From: Epiperipatus broadwayi
Taxonomy: Eukaryota > Onychophora > Udeonychophora > Euonychophora > Peripatidae
Reading direction: 5' to 3'
Assembly (NCBI GenBank): GCA_028023455.1
Contig: JAQFVV010012394.1
Span: 24,246,934 to 24,310,933, forward strand
Length of the DNA: 64,000 nt
Shown here piece after piece: positions 46,342 to 56,249 of the stretch; the first letter of the stretch is position 1; the number at the start of each line of letters is the position of its first letter. Made by a program: the position numbers and the translations under genes. Below the pieces are notes generated by a model, which had not been told where the DNA came from, did not search any database, and saw nothing but the letters and a program-made list of their open reading frames with translations.

Positions 46342-46728
46342 GTTATTTATATATATAGAAATTTTTTTAAAAAGTTATTATTTATTTTTTGTTTTGTTTT
46401 ATTATTTATATATTGTTATTTTATATATAGAATTATTATTATTTTTTTATTTTTAAAAAGTTATTTTGTTGATTAGTTTTTTGTAAATTTGTTATTAAAA
46501 GATTTACTTTTAAGAAAAATATAACGTTCGAAAAACGTTATTTATATATAGAAATTTTTTAAAAAAGTTATTATTTATTTTTTGTTTTGTTTTATTTATA
46601 TATTGTTAATTTATATATAGAATTATTATTATTTTTTTATTTTTAAAAGTTATTTTGTTGATTAGTTTTTTTGTAAATTTGTTATTAAAAGATTTACTTT
46701 TAAGAAAAATATAACGTTCGAAAAACGT
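46342..46728 (+). promoter_or_regulatory. Two tandem 5' UTR monomers (195 and ~190 bp)
   Basis: Monomer 1 spans 46,342-46,536 and monomer 2 spans 46,537 to ~46,728. They are more than 90% alike by eye and differ mainly in A/T run lengths. Each ends with ATATAACGTTCGAAAAACG, the only CpG-bearing motif in a tract that is almost pure A/T/G. Monomer 2 ends 12 bases before the ORF1 ATG. By analogy with monomer-type LINE promoters, these could be promoter units. That is inference. Confidence 0.7.
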
Positions 46729-46740
46729 AAAATAAAAAAA

Positions 46741-47676
46741 ATGGATTATATTTGTATTTCAAAATGTTTATATAATCGGGAAAAGGAAATTAAGCGTGCT
46801 GTTGTAGAATGTACTATATGTGATGGGGTATATCACTTGAAATGTTTAAATAAGACTAGGAAGGATGTAAATGGTTTATGGTTATGCAGTCAGTGTATTA
46901 ATATGATAAAAGAGGTGAGAAAGTGTTTTCAAAGTGTAGATAGTCGAAGAATAGTGGGTGGAGAAAGTAATAGTGTAATGGAGATGATTAGTCAAAGAAT
47001 AAATAAGATAGAGGAAGAATTGAAGGATGTAGAAGTAAAATTAAAATCATTAGAGATAAAATGTGAGGAGATAAAGGAATTATTGAGTAGGAATGATAAG
47101 GAAGAAATAGATAAGGAGGACCAGAAGGTATTAGAAAATATTATAGATAGAGCAGAAAAAGTAGATTATGAAACAGTATTGATAGGAGATTCACTAATTA
47201 GAGAATGTGGGGATATAATTGCAAGGGAAAATAGAAGTAGGTATGTAAGAGTATGTTTGCCTGGAGCTAGAATTAGGGATGTAGCAGATAAAGTTAAAAA
47301 ACAAGGTAGTAGAGATGTATATGTTATGGTGGGGACTAATAATTTATTAGAATCATCAGAGAGAATAATGGATGATTATGTAGATTTGATTAGGAATTTG
47401 ATTATGATTAAAGGAAGAGTAGGAATAGTTGGATTATTACCAAGGTTTGACAAGAGTTATTTGTTAGATAGGGCATGTTCTATAAATGAGAGATTGAAAA
47501 AATTGTGTGAGAGAAATAATGTTATGTTTGTGGATGTGTGGGATTGTTTTATTGGAAAGAGGGAGTTATATAGTAAAGATGGGTTGCATTTAGGAAAACA
47601 AGGAAGTGAAGTTTTAGGGAGTTTGATTTATAAAGACTTTTTTCGGGAAACTTATAAAGGGGGGGTGGGTTTTTAA
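46741..47676 (+). CDS. ORF1 of CR1-like LINE: PHD finger, coiled coil and SGNH-esterase-like domain, 311 aa
   Basis: The ATG follows AATAAAAAAA. Residues 5-52 form a full PHD-type C4HC3 set: C5, C9, C24, C27, H32, C35, C49 and C52, with W47 two before the last pair. Residues ~80-140 are charged heptad-like sequence, probably a coiled coil for oligomerisation. Residues 143-300 form an SGNH/GDSL hydrolase fold, with GDS (149-151, S151 the nucleophile), GTNN (198-201) and DGLH (280-283, D and H of the triad). Esterase domains are known in ORF1 of CR1/L2-group LINEs. PHD fingers usually bind histone tails, which could target chromatin. All catalytic positions are present. The last codons (GGT TTT TAA) overlap a slippery site. 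Confidence 0.88.
   Translation: MDYICISKCLYNREKEIKRAVVECTICDGVYHLKCLNKTRKDVNGLWLCSQCINMIKEVRKCFQSVDSRRIVGGESNSVMEMISQRINKIEEELKDVEVKLKSLEIKCEEIKELLSRNDKEEIDKEDQKVLENIIDRAEKVDYETVLIGDSLIRECGDIIARENRSRYVRVCLPGARIRDVADKVKKQGSRDVYVMVGTNNLLESSERIMDDYVDLIRNLIMIKGRVGIVGLLPRFDKSYLLDRACSINERLKKLCERNNVMFVDVWDCFIGKRELYSKDGLHLGKQGSEVLGSLIYKDFFRETYKGGVGF
47667..47673 (+). promoter_or_regulatory. Putative -1 ribosomal frameshift site GGGTTTT
   Basis: Read as G GGT TTT in the ORF1 frame, this fits the X-XXY-YYZ pattern and lies directly before the TAA stop. In the -1 frame the last stop is at 47,655-47,657. The frame is then open through to 51,173, so a slip here would fuse ORF1 to ORF2. The RNA after it is AU-rich and I see no strong stem or pseudoknot. 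Confidence 0.45.
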
Positions 47677-47753
47677 ATTGTAATATTATTAAAAAGAATG
47701 GATGGAATATAAGAAGTAAGCAAAAGGAATTTGATTTTGATATAAATATAGAT

Positions 47754-50700
47754 ATGGAGAAGGAATGGGTTTGTAAAATTAATGGTAAGAAAGTAATTTA
47801 TAAATGTAATGGAGAAGAAAGAATTAAAAGAATTTATAAAAGAGTAGTTAGGAAAGAAGAAATTGTTAAAATTGGGTTTTTGAATATGCAAGGTGGTAGG
47901 AAACCAGAAAAGTGGATGGAATTAAATAAAACAATTGAAAATGAAGAGCTTGAGGTATTAGCAGTAGTGGAAACACATTTAAGAGAAGAAGAAGAACCTA
48001 TTTTGGAACAGTTGGTATGGCAGGGTATAAATAGAAAAGAAAAAGAAAAAAGGGGTGGTGGTATAGGTGTTATATCAAAAAAATATTTAAATATTGTTAA
48101 ATGTCAAGAACATTTGTGGTTTGAAATAAGGTTGGGTAGACAAGAATGGATGGTGGCTATAGTTTATATAGCTACTGGAGATAGTCAAATTATATTGGAG
48201 TGGAATAGTAACATATATGAATGTCTAGTTAAGGATATACAAAGTTTTAAAGAAAAGGGGAAGAGAATAATGGTTATAGGGGATATGAATGGACATATTG
48301 AAGAAATTGATGATGTAGATAATAAAAATGGACAGCTTTTGAAGAATTTTTGTCAGAAAGTGAATTTGAGTATTGGAAATTTATTAAATATTTATGAGGG
48401 ACAATACACATGGTCTAGAAATAATATATTTCACACAATAGATTATGTATTGGTAGAGAAAGAGGGAATGAATAAAATACGGAAAATTAAGGTGTTTGAT
48501 AATGAAGAAAAAGTATGCACTAGTGATCATAACTTCATTGTAATTGAAATGGTTAGTAATGTGATGGAGAATAGAAATAAAAGTAGAAATAATAGTGAAA
48601 GATGTGGATGGAGAGTGAATGATAAGAATAAGTTGGAAGAGTATAAAATACAAGTTGAAGAAATAATGGAAGAGTGGGTTGGGGATGAGTATAAGGACTG
48701 GTGTAAGGAAGTAGAAAAAGTGGCAAATAGGGTTTTAGGTGAGAATATTCAAAAGAATAAAAGTAATAAAAAAATGAGAATTAGTAAAAGTGTAAAAGAG
48801 AGGAAAGAAGCATGTAGAGAATATAAGTGTGCTATTAAGAATAAGGAAAGTGAAAAAGATATTAATGCTAAATGGGAAAAGTACTTAGAAAAGAAGAAGT
48901 TGGCTAAAATAGATATTTATAGAGAGAGAATGAAATTGAATAGTAAATTGTTGGAGGATATTAATAAAAGTGGAAGAGATGGAAGTAAAAAATTTTGGAA
49001 TTACATTAAAAGGAGAAATGTAGGGGAGAGAGAGTTAGTATTACTAGATGATGAGGGAATTGAGTGTAGCTCTAGAGAAGATTTAGAGAGAATCTTAAAT
49101 AGATATGTAATGAATATAGAAAAGATGTTAGATGTGAATGATAGAGTGTTAGAAAATATGAAAGCATATAGTAATGGGAATATTAGGTTTTCAGAAAATG
49201 AACTGAATGAGGTAGAGAAGAAATTGAAAAGTGGGAAGGCAAGAGGTTTAGATGGATGGGCAGCAGAGATGGTAATGAATTTAGGATATAGGGCAAAAGT
49301 AAAGTTATTATCCTGTTTTAATAAAATGGCACAGAATAGAGTTTTCCCAAGTAGTTGGAGTAATACAAGAGTAAGATTATTATTTAAAGGAAAGGGTAAG
49401 GATCATAGAAAGTTGAATAATTATAGACCGATAGTGGTAACATCAGTTTTATATAAAGTTTTCTCGTATATGGTGGCTAGTAGAGTTGTAAAATGGATGG
49501 AAGGGAATAATGTAGTGGGGGAAATGCAAGGAGGTTTTAGATTAGATAGGCATATAGGAGATAGTTTATTTGTAGTTACACAACTTATGGATATGAGTAG
49601 GAATTCAGGTAAACAGTTATATATGAGTTTTATAGATATAGAGAAGGCATATGATAGAGTAAATAGAAATAGATTATGGATAAGTTTAGCAAATTTGGGA
49701 ATGGATGAAGCTTTAATAGATATTATTAAGAAATTATATGAAAATAATTATTATATATATCAATTAGGGAATATAGAATCAATTAAAGTTAAAAATGGGG
49801 TGGGACTAAGGCAAGGATGCCCTATGTCACCTATTTTGTTTGTGTTGTATTTGAGTGAAATGGAAAGAGCAATAGAAAGATTAGGAAGAGGGATAGAGAT
49901 ACCGTTAATAGGTAGTAAGGGAGTATATATTTTGTCAGGTCTTTTTTTTGCAGATGATATATTTTTGTGTGCAGAAAAAAGAGAAGATATGGAAGTTATG
50001 TTGAGGACATGTGCAAGGGTGGGTAAAGAGATGGGGATTAAATTTAGTGAAGAAAAATCAAATATAATGATGGTTAATACTGAGGAAAGAGAAGATGTAG
50101 AATTTTTATTGGGAGATATTAAGTTAAGTGTGGTGAATAGATATAGTTATTTGGGAATTATTTTAAGTAATCAGAAAAATTATTTGGATGAATGGGAGAA
50201 AAAATTGATAAATGAAGCAAAGAAAAGAAAGGGATTGATAAAGAAATTAACAGTATTTTCATATAATAAATATGATGTAGCTAGAATTATATGGAAAGGA
50301 GTTGCAGTAGCAGGGTTAACATATGGTAATGATGCATTATATATTAGTAAAAAGATATTAGATTATTTAGAAAAAGCTCAAAGGGAAGTAGGAAGACATG
50401 CATTGGATGCAGAAGTATGGACAGCAAGGGAGGCAATTCAAGGAGAAATGGGATGGTCAAGTTTTCATATGAGAGATGCAAAAAGTAAAATGAAAATGTT
50501 TGGTAGATTGCAGTTTATGGATAATAAAAGAATAGCTAAAATAGTATTTAATTGGGTTATGAGTAAAGGGCAGGTAACAAGATGGGTGAGAAAGGTAATG
50601 CGGTATGCAAAAGATTTGGATAAAGAATTTATATCAGTATATTTGTACAAAAGATGGGATGATTGTGTTAAGAGGATTATTGAGTGTTATAGTAGTAAGG

Positions 50701-51173
50701 AATGGGATAAAAGAATAGATTTATTAATAAAGACTAGGGAGTTAGAGAGATGGAGAAATAGTATGGAGAGTAAAAAGAGTTTAAATATATATAGAAATAA
50801 ACAGAATATTAGGTGTGAGTTAATATATGATAATAGTAAGGAAAGTAGTTTATTGTTTAAGGCTCGAACAGGATCTTTAGCTACAAAAGAATATACATGT
50901 AAATGGAAAAATATGGGTGATTTATTTTGTAAATTATGTAAGGAAGGAATTGAAAATATTAGGCATTTGTTAATTGAATGTAAATGTTTGAAAACAGAAA
51001 GGGTACATATAATGAAGTTGTGGAAAAATAAATATGAAAAGAGTGATTATACAGAAAGTGAATTATTGGTTTTTATGCTGGGTTTGGGAAAAGATAAGGG
51101 GGATTTAGATATAAAGGTTATAGAGTTGACAAAAATTATGTTGTGGAAATGGGATAGAGCAGATTATGGGTAA
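47754..51173 (+). CDS. ORF2 of CR1-like LINE: endonuclease and reverse transcriptase, 1139 aa from the first ATG
   Basis: Residues ~38-265 form an APE-like endonuclease: N44 in FLNMQGG, E73 in VVETHL, GDMNGH, and SDHNFIVIE. The RT spans roughly 540-800: NNYRPIVVTSVLYK, FIDIEKAYDR (~625), GLRQGCPMSPILF and the catalytic FFADDIFL (~732). Near 1,058-1,077 is CKLCKEGIENIRHLLIEC, a C-x2-C-x8-H-x4-C finger. There are no stops or shifts. The frame is open 96 bases upstream of this ATG, back to 47,658, into the end of ORF1. Translation could therefore begin by frameshift rather than at 47,754. It would nick DNA and prime reverse transcription at the nick. Confidence 0.9.
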   Translation: MEKEWVCKINGKKVIYKCNGEERIKRIYKRVVRKEEIVKIGFLNMQGGRKPEKWMELNKTIENEELEVLAVVETHLREEEEPILEQLVWQGINRKEKEKRGGGIGVISKKYLNIVKCQEHLWFEIRLGRQEWMVAIVYIATGDSQIILEWNSNIYECLVKDIQSFKEKGKRIMVIGDMNGHIEEIDDVDNKNGQLLKNFCQKVNLSIGNLLNIYEGQYTWSRNNIFHTIDYVLVEKEGMNKIRKIKVFDNEEKVCTSDHNFIVIEMVSNVMENRNKSRNNSERCGWRVNDKNKLEEYKIQVEEIMEEWVGDEYKDWCKEVEKVANRVLGENIQKNKSNKKMRISKSVKERKEACREYKCAIKNKESEKDINAKWEKYLEKKKLAKIDIYRERMKLNSKLLEDINKSGRDGSKKFWNYIKRRNVGERELVLLDDEGIECSSREDLERILNRYVMNIEKMLDVNDRVLENMKAYSNGNIRFSENELNEVEKKLKSGKARGLDGWAAEMVMNLGYRAKVKLLSCFNKMAQNRVFPSSWSNTRVRLLFKGKGKDHRKLNNYRPIVVTSVLYKVFSYMVASRVVKWMEGNNVVGEMQGGFRLDRHIGDSLFVVTQLMDMSRNSGKQLYMSFIDIEKAYDRVNRNRLWISLANLGMDEALIDIIKKLYENNYYIYQLGNIESIKVKNGVGLRQGCPMSPILFVLYLSEMERAIERLGRGIEIPLIGSKGVYILSGLFFADDIFLCAEKREDMEVMLRTCARVGKEMGIKFSEEKSNIMMVNTEEREDVEFLLGDIKLSVVNRYSYLGIILSNQKNYLDEWEKKLINEAKKRKGLIKKLTVFSYNKYDVARIIWKGVAVAGLTYGNDALYISKKILDYLEKAQREVGRHALDAEVWTAREAIQGEMGWSSFHMRDAKSKMKMFGRLQFMDNKRIAKIVFNWVMSKGQVTRWVRKVMRYAKDLDKEFISVYLYKRWDDCVKRIIECYSSKEWDKRIDLLIKTRELERWRNSMESKKSLNIYRNKQNIRCELIYDNSKESSLLFKARTGSLATKEYTCKWKNMGDLFCKLCKEGIENIRHLLIECKCLKTERVHIMKLWKNKYEKSDYTESELLVFMLGLGKDKGDLDIKVIELTKIMLWKWDRADYG

Positions 51174-51287
51174 ATTTAGAGTGGGGAATGTAAAAGAAAG
51201 TGGCTAACAGGTTTATCTGGGCTTAATTGCTGAGATATTCTTGACTTCGTTTAAGGAGAAGCCATAATACATCACATCACATCACAT

Positions 51288-51400
51288 CACTCAAGGCGCA
51301 TGTACTAAAGTTTTAGCTTTATATAAGTATTACGTGCTGACATCGCGCTTAATAAGAAATAATATTTACAACTTTAAATTGATTCAAAATATTTCTAAAT
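51288..51400 (+). repeat. Right part of duplicated unit (copy 1), after the LINE
   Basis: CACTCAAGGCGCATGTACT... continues the unit interrupted at 46,197. It matches 51,632-51,728 nearly base for base. Confidence 0.75.
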
Positions 51401-51487
51401 TTAATATATGAATATTGACTCGTTGTAAATCGAAAGATTTCGCGAATGTTAATGTTTAATAGAAATAGTGGACTTAATCAGTGAAGA

Positions 51488-51728
51488 ATTTATTAGCTTC
51501 ATGCTCCCAAATCAAAATTCTTTAGATTTGCCTATATAATTAAGAAAATAGGTTATTGATAAGAGGGTCCCTCTTATCTTTATAAAGTCGAATCTCGTGT
51601 TATGATTTGTAGAGGTCTCTCTTGTTAAAATTAAGCACTCAAGGCGCATGTACTAAAGTTTTAGCTTTATATAAGTATTACGTGCTGACATCGCGCTTAA
51701 TAAGAAATAATATTTACAATTTTAAATT
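51488..51728 (+). repeat. Duplicated ~240-bp unit, uninterrupted copy 2
   Basis: Nearly identical to 46,046-46,197 joined to 51,288-51,400. It contains the same perfect hairpin at 51,558-51,578 followed by TTTATAAAG. It shows the empty target site of the CR1-like LINE. Confidence 0.8.
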
Positions 51729-52245
51729 AGTATAGTAAAAAATTTAAATCAGAACGCACTATATTTTCATCAAGTTTTGAAACACACGTGTATACATCTT
51801 TACCTTGCATGTATGCAAAATTTATTGAACTCGACTGATGAAATTTAAAATATGTAAATCAATTTCTATTATTTTTATATGATGGCATGCAAAAAGACTG
51901 TGTTTTATTACTGATATTTTCCTATATGATAACATTTATATTTTCTTTCTGCTTTTAATGGGAAAACCCTTAATTATGTGTTAGAATGAAGTAGCATAAT
52001 CTCTAAGTTGGTCATCTTAATTTATCTCTAAGTTGGTCATCCTAATTTATTAGCATTTTACATCCGATTTTTCTATATAATTTTTTAAAAATTTGCTTCT
52101 TAAAAGCTTATTGCAAACTATAATAGTCCTTGAAAAATTAAAATTTGAAGCAGTTACTATAAAATATTTTTGTTTATTGATACATTTTACTAACTACTGA
52201 TCTACAGATTTTTAAATATTATATACATTACATAAGAAAAACTAT
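51729..52245. other. AT-rich spacer
   Basis: No element recognised. CTCTAAGTTGGTCATC(T/C)TAATTTAT is repeated twice in tandem near 52,001-52,040. Confidence 0.35.
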
Positions 52246-52880
52246 TCATGAGTTTGATACACCATCAATCTTAACAATGTTCTTCTTCCTCTTATTTATA
52301 ATGAATCCTACTCCACTTGTATTTCCAATATTTGTTTCTTTATAGTAGCGTACATATCCACTTTTTAAATCAATTGTCTCTTCACCTTTTCTTCTAACTT
52401 CACAATGTCCAATAATGTCCCATTTCACTTAAAAGTAATCTGCAGTTGTAATTACCTAAATAAAATGTTATTATCAAATGGCAGCCTGGGCCCCCAATCA
52501 GGGGATTCATAGCACTCTCCACTTTCGGCCACCATCTGCTGCCTTGGTTGGTGACTTTACAGCCTCTTGTAAATTGGGCCATGATTTATTTTGTCTGTCA
52601 TGATTGTATATATCTATTGAAAAATATTTATCATTTACACATACATTCATTCTGCCTTATCAGGAAACCGAGAAGAAAGACTGATATTTTTTGAGCTTAA
52701 AAAGCCAATAAACTCACCATGATGGCTAATGTGTTTTGGTGAGCAGACCATACCTGTTTGTACACTACATTAATAATCACATAGTTATAACAGCTGCAAT
52801 GACAAAAATGTATAGAGTGGACATTAGGAATTTTCCCTGCTTGTCCTTTAAGGCATCCAGGAGGAATCAAAGGGTACCCA
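52246..52880 (-). mobile_element. RTE-like LINE, 5' fragment (copy 3)
   Basis: Matches 7,110-7,798 of copy 1: the 5' leader and the endonuclease start (KWDIIGHCEVRRKGEETID; NIGNTSGVGFIINK). A deletion lies between the YNCR block and KWDII, and stops are present. That a 5' end survives without a 3' end means this is a deletion remnant, not an abortive copy. Confidence 0.8.
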
Positions 52881-53164
52881 TTTTTATAAATTGAAAGTTA
52901 GTTTAACTTCTATTGCAGATAACTTTTATAAAACTGTTTCTTTTCCTCTTTTTTCCAAAACTTATTTTTATAATCAGTTAACAAATTTTTTTCTTTATTA
53001 TTGTATTTGTGTGAGATACAATATAAATAAACCCACACACACAGCACCGAAATAAACCACTTTAGTGAAGTTTAAAAATTAAATTGTTATTAATTAACAT
53101 TATAACACTTAGCTGTTTGCCTATTGAGGGTTTTAGTAATTAACATGCTCTTAATTATTAGTTT

Positions 53165-53620
53165 TATATTGATATTTGATGTGATGCAATGCACTATATA
53201 GTGTTTTCTCCCTTCTCAGAATCAGGAATCTCTCAGTCACTAAGTCCAGAAATAACTGTTAGCCCCCTTACCTTTCCATTACCCACCCAAAGTTTTTCCC
53301 ATATTATTCTCTATCATGCTCCATTCTGTACATCTTTGTTCACTCTATGGTCTTTATATTTAAAACCCCCTTATCTTTTCCCAAGTCCAGCATAAAAACC
53401 AAGAACCCATTTTCTTTATAATCACTTCATTTATATTTACTCTCCCACAACTTCATTGCTTACATCCTTTCTGTTTGTAAGCATTTACATTCAATTAACA
53501 GATGTCCAATATTTTCTATGCTTTCCTTACATAACTTGCAGATTAAATCACCCACGTTTTTCCATTTATTTCTCTAGTCCCTTGTTTCTAATGATCCTGT
53601 TCAAGCCACATTTAATATAC
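53165..53620 (-). mobile_element. CR1-like LINE, 3'-end fragment (old)
   Basis: Matches the last ~450 bases of the complete element, including the codons for the C-terminal finger (KCLQ-like, on the minus strand) and the GTGATGTGATG tail at its 3' side. It is more diverged than the 31.6-34.4 kb copy, so it is older. Confidence 0.7.
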
Positions 53621-56063
53621 AGTGTGGCTCCATATAGCTACAATATTTTGTCCTAGTGCTTTTATTTATTTATTAAAATAAGTAATAGTGGTTGATGACA
53701 TGAGGGACCTGAAATCATATGCTGTATTGTGATTAATGAGTTATATTTTATTACTATTATTTATAAATTAACATTTAAAAATTTGCCAAAATCCTCTAAC
53801 TGGTGGAGGAAGATTTAGCATCATATAATCCTATTTAACACCTTCTTTATGGAGTTTTATTTATATTAGCATTAAGAAACTTAAGTAAACTGATTTTGGT
53901 ACAACAATAAAACTTAATGTGATTATTAATAGAAGTATTTGTTGAACCATGAGCATAGTGGTGACTTTCTGCACTGGTGAGTGGTTGTGTAGTTGAGAAA
54001 GAGATATGCTGATGTAAATATAAAATTTGGAAATATCTTTGCTGCATAATTATTATTTAACTTTTATAATATGGTAAAAGTTAATAGAAACCTATGGGTA
54101 CTTTTAAGTATGAGAGTGTCTTAATAAAAATTGCAATCTGACAAAATGGAAAAGTGCAATTGCTTGATAAGTTTATCTCACTCATGAGAAAAAACTGTTT
54201 GCAAAATGAATGCATAGTAGCAGAATAATCTGCATTTCTGCTTTAGTAAATGGGGGTAATAAAGAGTTGTTATGATAAAGAGTTGTTAAGATGATGTAGG
54301 CATTGCTAAAAAATGAAAACTCAATAAGCAATAAAATTGATAGTAAGTAAAAATAAAACAAAAAAGTAATTATTTAGTTTGTATGAATGTTCAGATAACT
54401 CAAGTTTTTAGCTTAATTGCTGTTATAAAGATAGTGATAAAAAAGGCATGTAATGAAAGAGATGTTGTCAGTAATTTTACAATCTATAATAGTTCCACAT
54501 TTGTTGCAATGTATATAGAGTGTGTCACAAAATAAATAAAATTTGATTATTATATCAGACTCATTTATCAATTTATTACCCACACATGTTAAGGTGAAAA
54601 TTTGTATGCATTTCAGAATTACCAGCCATGTCCTTTCTTAAATTTTGAAACAGATTAAAAAAGAAGTGAAATACCTTAGGGCTTTTATTTTTATTTTATT
54701 ATGAACAGATTATAAATATATTGTTTATGTCAGCTTCATAACTTTATTCATATAGTTCATTTGTATTTGAATACGTTTAATATGACTTACCATTATAGCA
54801 TATACAAAATGTTTCTTATATAGACAACTTATTATTTACATTTCAATATCAATATTAAACATCACTTTTAAGATTTTTAATTATGTATTAGCATATTTCT
54901 GTTCTTGTCTCCACCATATTGCAACTAAACATCAACATAATATCATCATAATAACATCATCTTAATATTGTTTAATTATAGGACTCTTTCTTAAACAATA
55001 ATTGCCTAGAAATGATGCTGGTGGCAATGTGTTTCTTTTTGTAACTGATATTGTTTTTGCACCACACTATTTAAAGAGATACCATAAATCTTTTATCCGT
55101 TATGTGATAAATTTGTATGTACTTTAGATAAATACAGTTATTAAAAATTTTTAATTTATAAAACCTTCAAATCGTATGTTGTTGTTTTTTATTTATTTAT
55201 TTCGTTAAAAAAAATACTTCTTTTTGTAGGCTTTAATATATAAATAAACCTATTCACAATACAAACAGGTCCCAAAATGTTAATAACATAATTCACCATT
55301 AAATTCCTAAAGAATCATTTAAATGATATCAATGAAAATCTATTAAGTAAAATAGAAAAGATAGAAATTTATTTTATCATTTATCTCAGTAACGTTTTTT
55401 ACACTCCACTAATATTGAAATAGGTTTATATTTTTACAATTACATATTTCATGAGATGTAAAATTATTTACATGTTCAATATAATTATTTGTATGTACAG
55501 AGTCTTTCAGAGAAATTGTGAGGTCCAGGGCAAATAATATTTTAGAGGCCCTTCAAAATTTAAAATAAAATGTGTGGGGAGAGAAAGAAAAGAAATGAGT
55601 GTTTTTACTTATATGGCCAAAAACAGGATTTCTGGGAGCAGTTAGTTACAAGACTCAGGAACGAGTAAGCAGATCCGATCCAGATAGCAATTAGATAGGA
55701 TAGATTCACTCTATCAGTGTTAGTATGATAAAACACTGTTAGCACAGAACTGAGAGAGGGTTGAGACAATTAGCTCTCCTGGTTGCCAAGTGCTGCAGTC
55801 GCTTTCATTGCAGAGTCATCAAATTGGTATCTCATCTCTAAACTGTCTTACATTTTTGACTCATGGGCCTGCATGGAATAGTTTTTCTCGAATATTTTTT
55901 GGGGGAATTTAACTATAAAATTAAGGCTGTTCTATGAGTCATGACATTGCTTTGCCTTCTCCTATATTTTTGTTTAACATGTTGAGTTGCCAAGTTGAGA
56001 TTCCTAATATTGTGATGCCCAGGGTAGCTTCCACTCCTGTCCCCCTCTCTCTTTGTCCCTTAG
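53621..56063. other. AT-rich spacer with one GC-richer patch
   Basis: No coding frame recognised. At 55,518 and 56,010 the motif ATTGTGAGGTCCAGGG and its variant ATTGTGATGCCCAGGG stand in direct orientation about 490 bases apart, bounding a GC-richer stretch. They may be ends of a small unclassified element. Confidence 0.3.

Positions 56064-56088
<25 letters not shown>
56064..56088. repeat. (TA)n at the left end of PLE B
   Basis: Twelve TA units touch the element end. The right end at 58,825 also runs into ATATATAT, which again suggests TA-rich targets. Confidence 0.85.
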
Positions 56089-56094
<6 letters not shown>

Positions 56095-56249
56095 CCATGA
56101 AACAATACAGTAATTAATATAGTAAACAATTTTTTTTAAAAAATATCAACTATAATTTAAATAGTACTTTCAACTATCTAAGTAATCATTATCAACTATA
56201 TTCAAATTCTATTACAAGAATCATTATAAATGTATACAAAAACAATTAC

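Larger units (their letters stand above)
46198..51287 (+). mobile_element. CR1/L2-like LINE, complete, two intact ORFs
   Basis: The element is flanked by CACTCAA at 46,191-46,197 and 51,288-51,294. The uninterrupted target is seen in the neighbouring duplicate at ~51,635. It has a ~540-base 5' UTR with two tandem monomers, ORF1 (46,741-47,676), ORF2 (47,754-51,173) and a 3' UTR ending in ACATCACATCACATCA-type repeats. ORF1 with PHD and SGNH domains recalls CR1/L2-type ORF1 proteins. Final placement needs an RT tree. Intact ORFs and clear flanks mark it as young and possibly active. Truncated relatives lie at 31.6-34.4 kb and 53.2-53.6 kb. Confidence 0.9.

Noticed and set aside
48384-48653. 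89-codon minus frame in the CR1-like LINE
   Set aside because: Antisense shadow of ORF2 endonuclease codons.
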